From Fratercula arctica (lineage: Eukaryota; Chordata; Aves; Charadriiformes; Alcidae): a stretch of 64,000 nt of DNA. The stretch covers positions 1,674,001 to 1,738,000 of the forward strand of contig CANTUZ010000009.1 of the NCBI GenBank assembly GCA_947846985.1, read 5' to 3'. Position numbers and translations under genes: made by a program. The notes below the pieces were generated by a model that worked only from the letters and a program-made list of their open reading frames with translations, did not search any database and had not been told where the DNA came from. Shown here piece after piece: positions 35,201 through 47,200 of this stretch (positions are counted from its first letter, which is position 1; every line of letters starts with the position of its first letter).

Positions 35201-38200
35201 TGAACAACCCTCATGGTAGTGCAAGTGTTCACGATAAAATCTATAGAGATTTAAGGCACTTTGAGTGTGCGGAACAGCATAAGCGTTTAAGCCACCTTAG
35301 AGCACGAGAAGTACTCCGCTCTATCCAAACACCGGGTAATTGCCTGAGGACTTGTCGCCGCTCACGTCTCCATAACCAGCATCTATTGGCAAAAGCCTGT
35401 AAGTGCGTACTTAAACCCTGGGTCATCTGCTGAGAGCATCTCTCAGCGTGGGGCAACACCAGAGGAACGCTCCGGTGGCTGCTCCGACCCTAAATAACTC
35501 CGGCTGAGTCCATGCTTGGCCCCAAACTCAACGCCATGGGAACAGGGTTGGGAGCACGGCGTGTTTGAGCAGCAACTCCTGAATCCCAAAGGGGAATTTC
35601 GGACTTTCAGACTGGAACTTCAGCTTTAAGACTGGAAACAGTAGTGTTCCCGTCTCTTACGAGCAAGCCCAACGGCAGGATTAACTCCTGGCTGTGGGGC
35701 AAAAGGCAGCGAGGAGCAGCAGAGGGTGAGAGCCTCAACGTGCCTTGTAGGGCTGATGTCCAGGGACACGTTGCAGTGACCTTGTGTGAGCAGAGCCGCG
35801 CTGAAGCCGATATTCCTCCCAGCATCTGACGCCGATATTCCTCCCAGCATCTGACGCCCTGCCCGCAGGAAACCTGCCCGTAGGCAGAGTCCTGAGCGAG
35901 GGGTCGGGCTCTTCTCCCAAGGAACAGGCAATGGGACAAGAGGGAACAGCCTCAAGTTGCACCAGGGGAGGTTTAGGATGGATATTAGGAAAAATTTCTG
36001 CATGGAAAGGGTTATCAAGCATTGGAACAGGCTGCCCAGGGCAGTGGTGGAGGCACCATCCCTGGAGAGATTTAAAAGCCGGGCAGACGTGGTGCTGAGG
36101 GACATGGTGGTGGGCTTGGCAGCGTTGGGTTGATGGTTGGACTCGATGATCTGAAAGGTCCCTTCCAACCCAGGCAGTTCTATGGTTCTATGATCCCGCT
36201 GGGCTGCCTTGACCCCGTTATCACACCAAAATCCCCACTCTGTTTTCACAGAATCACAGAATGGTTCAGGTTGGAAGGGACCTTAAAGATCATCTAGTTC
36301 CAGCCCCCTGCCCTGGGCAGGGACACCCCCACCGGGGATTTTCCATCCCCCCAGCAGCACACACTGGGAGCATCCTTCCGAGGACGCACGGCAGCACCAG
36401 GGCTGCATGTCTGCCGCGGAGGCGATGCTGTCGGCAGTCCCCAGGCTGCAAGGAAGGAAAAAAGGATGCAGATCCTTGAGGATTTAACCCAAAACGAGAG
36501 CGGAGAGGCCTTTTTGGCTGGAAAGGCTTCTGCCCTGAAAAAATGCAGACTCACGTCCAACAACGCGCTGTGAATCTTTGCCAAACCTACCCAAGCGGTC
36601 GGAGTCAGGCAGGGCAAGGAAAAACACCCCGACCGCAGCTTGAGGAGTGGCTTTCAAGAGTTTCACTAAGTCCTACATTTTCCTTTGTCTGAACAGATGA
36701 GTTCTCGTATTGAAATCAATTTTTTTACAATATTAAAAAAAGCACAAAAATGCATTTCAGTATTTTTTTAAGCTCTTGATTTGCTCCGTGATCCTGGGAC
36801 TTTGACTTTGCTCTCTCTTCTGCCGTCTGTGCCCCTCTGCTCCAGACCTATTGAAAAAAAAAAAGCCCCAAATTCTACAAAAAGAGCCATTTGCTGAATC
36901 CTCCTCCCACTAAACTCTTCAGATGCCTCGTAGTGTATCCCCATGCAGGAGAAAACCCACGGACTCCCCTGCGGAAACTCCTCCTGCCACGCAGGGGGTA
37001 GCAGAAAAGGGGGCTCCCAATATCTGCTGCATCCAGAAATCCAACTTTAACAAGTTGCTGCCAAAGGAATCGCCAGCACAAACGAGCCCCAAGCATCCCG
37101 GAGATGTGTTTTTATCCTTAACGCGGGTCCTCGTGGCTGTGCTATGGATGCTCCCTACCCGCCGCGGTCCCCAGGACCTCAGCACTTTTACACCTCTCTT
37201 TTTCCCCAACCCTCCCTGTTTTATTCTTTCACCAAAAACTGGGCAAGCCTCCACGCAGCCCCCCGCCACGCCGGGAGGAAGCAATAAGCTCAAGTGCCTG
37301 TTTCGCTGGAGAAATCCAGAGTTTCTTTCCTATAACCTCAGCCCGTATTTCCTGTAAGCAGCGTCCCATCGCCCTGCGGATGCAGACAGCCCCGAAACGC
37401 CGGCAAAATCCCTGGCAAGGGGCTTGGGGCTGCCCAAAGCTGACATTGTGCGGCGGGTGGCTCCCGGCCAGGTCCTTTCCTGCAGATTTCTGGTTTTGTC
37501 AGCCGGTGGAGGCTTTCCCGCGCCAAAAATAGCTCCCATGACCCATGGGAGAGCTGGGAGCGCTCACGGGGGTCCCAGCCCCGCCGGCTGCAGGGAGCAT
37601 CAGCCTTCGGATGGAGAGGGTGCTGCGGTGCGGCAGGAGCGGGGAAAAGCAGCCGATGGGACACTTACACATCAGCGTCAGTTCTGGTTTGAAAAAGTTC
37701 AGCATCCTTTGCCCCTTCGCCTGGCTCCAAAGCCGGCTGCTCCTGCCGGCAGTTTGTCCCGTCGCCGGAGCAAAGCGCCCAAGAGGTGGGCGGGTGGGCA
37801 AAGTCCACCGTCAAAACATCATCATCTGCACGTCTGGTCCTTCAGCAGATGGCTTTGGCAGAGGCCGCGCTCTCCAGCTGGAAAGCGTCCCAGGGAAAGC
37901 GGGGTCTTGCTCCGCCGTGCTGTTCACACCTCCGGGTTTGGCACGTGGAGGCGCTGCCGGCTCCGGCAGGATCTGCACACCCTGGGCTGCCACGCTTCGC
38001 CCAAACCCCTTTCCCCGTGGAGCCCACCGGGCTGCAGGAGGCATCGCCTACAAATAGAAACCTAGAAATATTTTCTGGCCAAGAAAATATCACTGGTTTC
38101 CCACTGCATTATCCCATTGGGGTGTTTTTGTGACTGATGTTTCAGTTCTGGATTCATGAAAACTTTTGAGTTTCCAGGCAGATGCCAGCTTTATTTTTCC

Positions 38201-41200
38201 ATTTAGTTTCATTATTTGCTCCTCCAGTTCTCTTTCCTCACTACATATACTTAAACCTTCTCTTTGAAGCTAGTGTCATCTCATGGGGCTTCCAAGCATC
38301 CAGGGGATGGGGGAAGGAGTAGGAGCCCTTTGGTTTCCGCTGGCAGCCCATGGTGGTCACAGCACTGAGCCCATGGCAGGGACACCAGGGACACCTGGGT
38401 CCGATGTGGAAAGATTTCCCTGGCACCCGGCTGTTCCCGAAGGATGTGAAGGAGAAGAGCGCAAGCCCACATGCAAGGCCACCAAGCCACCTTAAGGATG
38501 CCAAGAAGAAGAAAGTCAATGAAAAACCAACGTGCAAAGGGTCAACGGGTTGCACGTGGGAAGTCTTCCCAGCAAAATACACGGTTTCACAAGAAACACC
38601 ACTTTTACGATGGAAAACTGTCAAAAACAAGTAAAAATTTCTAGCCAGGAGGATGAAAATCTCTTATCCCGCAGCCTCCGCAATCCAGGGCAGAGGTATA
38701 GTTTCAAATGGGAAATAGTTTTGTTATTTACTTATTTCTTTCCCCGCCGCGTGCTGCTTTGCAGAGTCCTTCGCTCCCTAGGGTTTCCGGGCTCGGAGGG
38801 GGCACATTGGAGTTCGGTGCTGGACAAACATCCTTTTTCCTGCCTGAGCCAGCGAAGGCTTTTGAAGAGGAGGAGGGGATGGAGAGGAGGGGGGGATGCA
38901 GGGACGCTTCGGACGCCGGCAGGACGCAGCTCAGCATTCCCCTCCGGCACCGAGGAATTTGCAGGTGGTGCGGACATTTCCCAGCCGGGGAGGAAAACAG
39001 CCCCTTCCCCAAAGGAGCTTGACTCGGGCGAGACAAAGCGGGAGAGGAAAGGCTGGAAAAAGCCACCCAGCCGCGGTCCCACGCCGGCCCCTCTGCTTCC
39101 TCCCCAGGGGGGGATGGCAACGGCGGCCGGGGGCTTCACACAGGTGTTAGTGTGCAGAGACGGCAGTGCCCCATGTCCCACGGGGTGTGGGGAGAGGTGG
39201 CTGTGACCTGGTCACGGTGACATCCTTGTGGCAAGCCCTCCATGTGCCAGGGGACAGGGACCTTCCCCAAAACTCAGAGAGAAACATTCCATTTGCTGTC
39301 TTCCCCTTGAATTTAAAGCCTTGCTCCGTCTGCGTTTCAGCAACCGTGGAAATGAACAGCCCCGAACTCTTGGGGGTTTTGTTCCAAATTTCTTTTCCTT
39401 TTTCTCCTCACTTATACCCTATTTGCGGGGTTTTGACTTAAATTTTGCAAAATTGTGTCTGTTCAGAACCTATTGTTTTCATTGCAAATTATTTCCCCCC
39501 CTACGAACACCCTTCTCTCTGCTCTAGAAGAGAAAAATGAAAAAAAAAACCAAACCACAAACTCGGGGTGAATTCAGGGATGCTCGTGAGCCCCCAGCCA
39601 TCACCCCGCGGCCGACGGGCGCGCTGCTGCCTGCTGCTCTCCGGGAAGACGGAGGATGCTGGAAGACCAAAAAAATCCTGCGAATTTTTCATGCCCTGGG
39701 CACTCGCATGAAGCCACAGGTGTCTCTGCCGCCCCCATCGGCCCCGGCTCAGACCGAACTCTGGCGGGGAGGGACTAACTCCTGCCACCGTACGATGTGC
39801 CACGTCCAGCAATTCTGGAAGTTATTACCCAGAGCATTTGCAACGCTGTAATACATAATTTTTATGAAACTCACTTTTTGGGTAATTCTCTACATTCTGC
39901 TGACACTAATGGGCATTTTTATTTTTCCCATCACCTCACTCTCAATGGCTTAGATGCATTAAAAAAAAATATTATTGATTTATTGGAGTCATTTCCATCC
40001 ATCTCCAGCCTCGCACTAATGTGCCAGCGTTTCCAAGGTACATTCTAGTTCTGCATTATTGTTGGACTCTGGTTTTAAATTTCATTACAAAACTCCTCCC
40101 TCGTTTTAAGTTGAGCAGAACTTACATGAAAAGGGAGAATACTATAAAGCACTTTGAAGTGAGGCAATAAAATAAATCGCATCCCCAATCACCACATTCA
40201 GCATCAGCATTAACTTTATGCAACAAGCAGCGGCAGAGAAATTCTCTGCTCCGCTCCGGCGTTTTTGGGCTCATCACAGTTTTTTACTTATTTAAGTGCT
40301 AGAGGGGAAGAGCGTGTCCCAAAATCCCAAGCTGGAAGGTGGAAATCTCTTTGCCAACGACAGTTTTAGCGGGATATGGGTGTGCTGGGAAGCCCGGAGC
40401 AGGGATACAGGCCAGTGCAGAGCATCTCTTTCCCCTTCCTCTCCTTCCCCTGCTCCCCCCAGCAGCGCCGGGGCGGGGGGAGGACGGCAGAGCTGCCATC
40501 CCGCTCCTGCCCTCCAAACAAAAGAACAAAGCAGCTCATTGAGGTTTCATAATCGGAGCAAGGATATCTGCCACCGCCGGGCGTCTGCGCTGAGCCGGGC
40601 ACCCCAGCTCGGGGCGGGGAATATCCCTCCTTTAGCAAAAATATGTCACTGAAGGAGAAATGCAGAGGAGAGATGGGTCATTTCTGCGTGTCATTGCGTC
40701 AGTTTTGGTGCTGTTCCTCAAAACCAGAGGAAAACGTGCAGATCCGGAGGTGGGGAAAGACCCCCACGGACAATATTCTAGGCAAGGAGGCCCGGTGTTT
40801 GCAGCTCCGGGGGAAGCTGCCGCGCTGCCTGGCACCTTTGCAGCGTTGCATTAATATCTTACCCTGACCCTGCTCCACTGCAAAAGCAGATGTGGGGAGA
40901 AGATGGACAGGAGGATGCAAGGTAGGTCGGTTAGCAAGAGATTTCCCATCTACCATAGGGCTGGATTAAGGCAAGGATGCTGAGGAGCGGCTGCAGCCCC
41001 GTACCAGGGAAGGGACGGGCAAGTTTTCCTCTCCGAGAGCACGGGCTGGACCCTGCGTGGAGGTTGCAGAGAGCTGATTTCCCTCTTTTTTCCCCATCTA
41101 TCCCAGGAGCTGGAATACCGCACCGCGTACCACAGGGCTGACACGCGAGCAAGGCACGGAGCAGGGCAGGGAGCTCCGCGGGACGAGGAACGGGCTGTGG

Positions 41201-44200
41201 AGGGGACAGACCTGCCCCTGGGCACCCTGCGAGCTCCTGCTTCTTGCAGGGTGGGGAAATAAGCTTTGAAGTGAGTGTCCCAGGCTTCTCATTAAAAAAA
41301 AAAACAAAACCACCCAAAACCCAATTTTTTTTTTTTTTTTTTTTTTTTTTTGCAGGTTTTTCTCTGGGATGGAGGGCTGGTACCCACCCTGCCGCCCCCA
41401 TCAGCCAGGCAGAGCGGATGCCGTGGGGCAGGGGGACCTGACCCCCGTGTCCCAGCAGCATGCACAACCCCCCCCCGCCCCGAGGAGCAGCTCTGCCCGC
41501 GTCCCCTGGGAACGGCACTGCCCTTCGCCTGGAGAAAAAAAGAAAAGGAGCCAAAAAGAAAAAACCCAGCCCCTCTTTGGACGCGTTTCTGATCTGCTGG
41601 CAGCTCCAGCCTTTGCCTACCAGCAGCAGCAGGACACAGCTCTTGTCTCAATGTGTTTATTTTTAAATGCATCTTTTCAAGCATCGGGAGCCTTGGCAAC
41701 AGCAGCCGGGAGGGAGAGCTTGCGCAAAGAGCCCCCGACGCCGCAATAGGCAGTTACAGTGGACTGTAATCCCTAAAAAAATCTGTATATCCTATATATA
41801 GCGCCGTTTAATCTGCCTCAATCATGAAAGCTTTTCAGAGAAGTGAGTTTCTGCCTTCACCTGTAGACGAAGCAGGCGTTTTGGGGGGTTGGCAAGCCCT
41901 TTCTTCTTCACGCTGCAGGGTGACAAGGGGGCTGGGGCACCTACAGCGGCTCTTTGGGTTACCGCGATGGCACGTAGCATCCCCCACGGCCGCAGGGGAG
42001 GTTTTTAATAGGAGACCAGTGCTCTTTCACCCTGGCTGTCCGACTTATTGTTCTGCCCATGGTTACGTATCAGGGCTACGGTTGACTAGCAAGAAAAAAA
42101 ATACCTGCATGAAAAAGTGCGTTGGGAAAAGGAAATCCAAGACTCATTTTCTGCCTAGAAAAAATGGGGCTTTCGGGAGAGGTTTTGTGGCACTGCAGGA
42201 GACAGCCAGCGCCTTTCCAAAATCACACTTTTTTCTCACCTCCTCCCGGCTCGGGCACGGGGTTCTGGAGAGCATTCCCCATCTGGGGCTTTCCGGTTAA
42301 AGTCAAGGCGCAGTTTTGCATGAAGAAAACCAAAGACAACTGAAACCTGCCCCCTCATTGCCCCTGTGCCCCCCCCCCGCACGGGGTTGTTTTCCCTCTC
42401 TGCTCTCCAGAGCCAGCACGTCGCCTGCGCACCCCCGGGAGCCGCTGGGCAGGAGTTATTTTCCACCAGAAAGGTCAGCGGTGCTCGAGTTTTGACATTT
42501 CGAGCATCGATCAGCCATTAAGGCAACAAAGCGGAACTGGGCAAAACCAAGAGCTGCTTTTTGGCAGGTCTTAACCGAGGAGACGGCGGCGTTGGTAGGA
42601 AGCACAGGGCCGGCCGTCCCCCCCCAGCCCTGCCCAGGGACACTCCTCACAGCTCCCATGTGCAGACAGTGGGGAAGAAAACAAAATAGCTCACCAGCGC
42701 TTATTTTAGAGGGAAAAAGCCACTACCAGACGCGCTGCCGTGCCACACTCCTGAGTGCCCTGCCTTCCAGGACAGAGTCATCGTCCCCGAAGTCCCCACG
42801 AGGAGGGCATGACCCTGCGCTGGTCCCAGTGCTCCTCCACAGCTGGTGAGCATCAGCGCTGGGGGATTTAGGAGCCTCATGGGCGAGGCGGGGGGGGGGG
42901 GTGGGTTAAATTCCTTCCCAAAGGGGTCATTTTGGCCATGGACTTGAGGGGGAGCCCAGGAACCGTAAGAAAGGCAGGTATTGCTTTTGCAGAGGAGAAA
43001 AGCCGTTTCCGTCAGAGGTGACATGACAAGGGAATGACTAAGACAAAGAGGCTCCAGCAAAGGCTTGTAGAACATCTCTTATCGCACAGACAAAAGGACA
43101 AACTGATTCATCCTGGATTAGTGTCTAGAAGGGTAGTCAAACGTTTAACCAGGGCTAATGACATTGAGCAATTTTTACTAAAAAGGAAAGAAATAAACTA
43201 GTCAGATAATCCCTTTAGGTGGAGCATGAAGAGAAGTCAACGGAGGCAAGACATGCGGGAAGAATTTGAGGCGCCTCGGACAGACTGTGAACCCTGCAGT
43301 ACCCAACCAATGGGAAACAGGGGAGGGAAAAATTCGGCCGGGATTAGGAAATAAAAAGGTGTGTTTCAAGAACTGAAAGTGTGCCTACTTGCTAGGTCAC
43401 CCGCTCTTGCAAGGACGTGAATAAAAATGTGCTTCACGGCGGATTCTGCCTGAGCCTATTTCATTCGGACTGGAACTTACTTCTCACAGAACCACAACGG
43501 GGACCCGCGCCTGCGGGGCGCTGGGGTGAGCGGGGCTGTGCCCAGACCCTAAACTACCACCGGCAAACGGCAAAACGCCGTCCCTGCAATCGCTCCGGGG
43601 TGGGGGAGCCCCCGCAAAGCCACCTCCCCACCCCAACCCCATCCCCGCTCGCTTTGCTTGAACAAAACCGCTATTTCTTTCACCCGGAGGAGGGGAAAAC
43701 GCAGAAGCGGGAGCCGGCAGAGCTGCCCGCGGGCTGCGGCAGGACGGTGTCGCCCCGAGACGTGTCCTGCCCCGGCTCCTCCGGACATGGAGCTCGGGGT
43801 CTGCTCAGTGCATGCCCGGTGTGTTAAGCAAAGCATTTATGTAGGATTTATGCTGCTGGAATCCCGTCCCTAAAGAAAAGCTTGAAATTAAACAGCTATA
43901 TTTTGATAAGATACCCAGCACTGCCAAAATTAGTCATCAAATGCTTATTGTTCCATGCACATTAGATTAGAGCTAAACAAATGCTGATTTTAATCTCTCC
44001 ACTACTCTAATGCTCCGATGCTTCTCAGTTCAACCTTGAAAACGGCTTTTGTTCACATTAATGGCTTTCATGCTAACGAGGCTGGCTAAGATTTAACATT
44101 TAGGCACATCCCGTTCTTCATTTTAATAACAATTCCGCCACAGCGAGCAACACATGTTCGCAGTGTGCAGGCGTAATTCAGCCACCGAACGCGTCTGCGG

Positions 44201-47200
44201 GGCCAGCTTCAGCATCGCCGCAGGACTGATGCTTCGGCCGGGGCACCGGCTGCATTTCCAGCCCCAGCTTGACTTTGAAAGCAGACGGGCTAAGAAACGC
44301 CGAGGCTCCGGTGTAAAATAAGCGGTTTCTCTTTTGGGCCAAGGGACCTTCCGAGCACAGCCGGCCAGTTGGGCTCTTGGCTTGCTTGGGCTCAGCTGCT
44401 GTTTCTACGCATCTCTCTCTGTCCCAGCCTTATTAAAATGCCCTGCGCGGGACACTCACCAGGCTGCCGTGCTTGCTTCCCAGCACGCTAGACTTGTGGA
44501 GGTCTCTCATTGACTCGACAAGAGCTCTGTGCAGAGAGGGAAAGCAAAAACATTCAATTCACCATCCCGGGGAGGCTGAGATAAAACACACAAACCCTTC
44601 CTGCTTCTCCGCCCCGCGGCACTGGGCAACGCGTGGCAGAATCCGACCCCCACGGGGCTGCTCCCAGGCAAGTTTGGCACCAGCCAGAGCATCGCCGGTG
44701 GCAGGGCACGAGGCTGAGCCCCACGAGCCACCAGCCATCATGCCGACCCCCGTGTCCTCCTCCCCGGTGACTGCCAGCCCCGTTCAGGATAATTACGCAG
44801 TGCCGCCTACTTTCTTCTAGAGAACAAAGTCATTCCAACACAAACAGCGTTTGCTCCTGAGACCGTTCGCACATGGAGGCATTTACGTACACGGCACATT
44901 ACCTGACTCATGCGCAGCCCGGTAACGTGCTCATTAACCTGCCCAGGGACCCCGGGATCAGCAGCGGGGTGTAAAGCAACATCTATTCATACGCCCAGGT
45001 AAAGTTTGCCGGCGAGTCAGCTGCTCAGAGCCCCCAAAGCACCGGCACAGGCATGACTGCCCCTCGCCGGCCAGCAACGGGGCAGGATCGGCCCCAAACC
45101 CTGCATGGGGACAATGTGACACGGCAGTGGGGCAACAGCGGCTGCGACAGGCGAGGAGCTGGTCCATGCAGCCTCCCCAGGGCAGCCCCTTCCTTGGGGA
45201 AACAGAGAAGGTGGGGGACAGATTTTTTTTCCTGGAAGGACAAGGACATGTTGGAAGGGGTCCAGTGGAGGGCCACGAAGATGCTGGGAGGGCTGGAGCC
45301 CCTCTGCTGTGGGGACAGGCTGAGAGAGCTGGGGGGGTTCAGCCTGGAGAAGAGAAGGCTCCGGGGAGACCTTCCAGCCCCTGCCAGTCCCTAAAGGGGC
45401 TCCAGGAAAGCTGGGCAGGGACTCTGGAGCAGGGAGGGGAGCCATGGGATGAGAGGGAAGGGTTTTACACTGAGAGAGGGGAGATTGAGATGAGATGTGA
45501 GGCAGAAATTCTTGGCTGTGAGGGGGGTGAGCCCCTGGCCCAGGCTGCCCAGAGAAGCTGTGGCTGCCCCATCCCTGGAGGGGTTCAAGGCCAGGTTGGA
45601 CGGGGCTTGGAGCAGCCTGGGCTGGTGGGAGGTGTCCCTGCCCAGGGCAGGGGGTGCCACTGGGTGGCCTTTAAGGTCCCTTCCAACCCGAACCACTCTG
45701 TGATTCTATGATTTTCAGCGCAATGGGCTTTTGCAAGCACCAGAAATGGGAGGGGTTGCACTCAGCTGTGGGGGAAAGCCATTTTGCACGCTGCCACGGA
45801 GCAAATTTGTTAAATGGTGCAATTTCAAAGGCTTCAATTTTAGAATTGTGCTTCTCCGCAAGAAGCGCTTGCTTGACTTTTGAAAAGAGGGGGGCTGCGT
45901 GGAATCCAGCACAGGCTGATGGAGGCAACTTGTTGACGCGTTCCCAGCCCGCGTCCCCCCGAGGAGCAGCCCCAGGCATCGGGGACGGCAGCCAGAGCCC
46001 CGCACACCCATCCCGGGGTGACAACAGACAGTGCAGCAGCCATGACCATCAGAACCCCAAAACCAACTCCTGCCGGCCTGAGAAAGTTACAGGAAGGGGT
46101 TTGATAGTTGTATGAGGTCGGTTCGGGATTGTATATTGACCACTAAAAAGCAGATCATGGGTATTTATGAAACAGGCAAAATTGCACATCCCATTACAGA
46201 ATAACTATGTCGATAATGAAGGATAAAACTTCCCGTTAAGCCTCCATGCGGCTGTTAAGGTCTGGACGGCTGGGTAGTTTTGACTCCAAGAAAACATCAG
46301 CAGTGCTGCGGGACCTCATCCATCTCACGCTGCTGTGGGAGCGCGGTGGCTCCCGGGCCGGGGGCGGGGGGGACAGTCACAGCTCTACCCCCACCTCAGC
46401 ACCAGCCCGGCCCAGCCCCTGCCCCAGGGGGGACTCACCCAGACCCCTGCAAGCCCCCCCACAGCTGCCAGCGGGCAGAAATGCTGCCTGGAAATGCTCC
46501 ATTGCCGGCACCAGGGACACAATCCCAAATGCCGTCAGCATCTCAAAGGTGCTTTTTCTTTTAGACCAAGTTTTTCCGTGCATGTTGCGATCCCTCGGCA
46601 AAAAAATGGATTATACGTATCCCAAAGTAGTTACAAATATTCGAGAACAGAGAAAAGAGTATCTCCTTGGGAAGAAGCTCTTTTTTCCTGGTCCCGATGT
46701 GGGTTTGATCCCCACAAAAAGCTGATAAGCAGTTGCATAATTTTTGCTTTACTGTCACGAGGCGGAGCCCCGGGGTGCTGCGCCGGGCAGAGCCCAGCAG
46801 CGCAGAGCTGTGGGCACGCCGCCCCTCGCCCCGCGCCAGCCGCTGCCGCACGAGGCTGCGTCCCTCCCCGCGATGGGCACCCACCGCAGGGAGAAGTGCC
46901 GCCGGCCTCCTCTCCTCCCGGCACAGCCGGGAACCAGCCATGCTGGTCCTCCTGCCCCTGTCCCGCCCCACCAGCTCCGTTTTCGCCGTCTCCTGCTGGG
47001 ATGCAATGCTGGAGCATCTCTCCCATGGCTCGTGCATGTTCATACCACTGATGAGAGACCCCCATCTCCCCAGTCCCCACCAGCCCTTGACACGTAGCCA
47101 GTCCATGGAGCAGGGGAGAGCCCTTCAGCCTGCTCTTCACAACACTTTGGATACTATCTCCTACAGTCACCAGCAAAACTCCTTGTTTTCTCCTTATTTA

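Noticed and set aside
46690..46740. A GTTTGATCCCC stretch recalling a tRNA T-arm
   Set aside because: There is no matching acceptor stem, D-arm or anticodon arm at the right spacing. No tRNA was found anywhere in the window.
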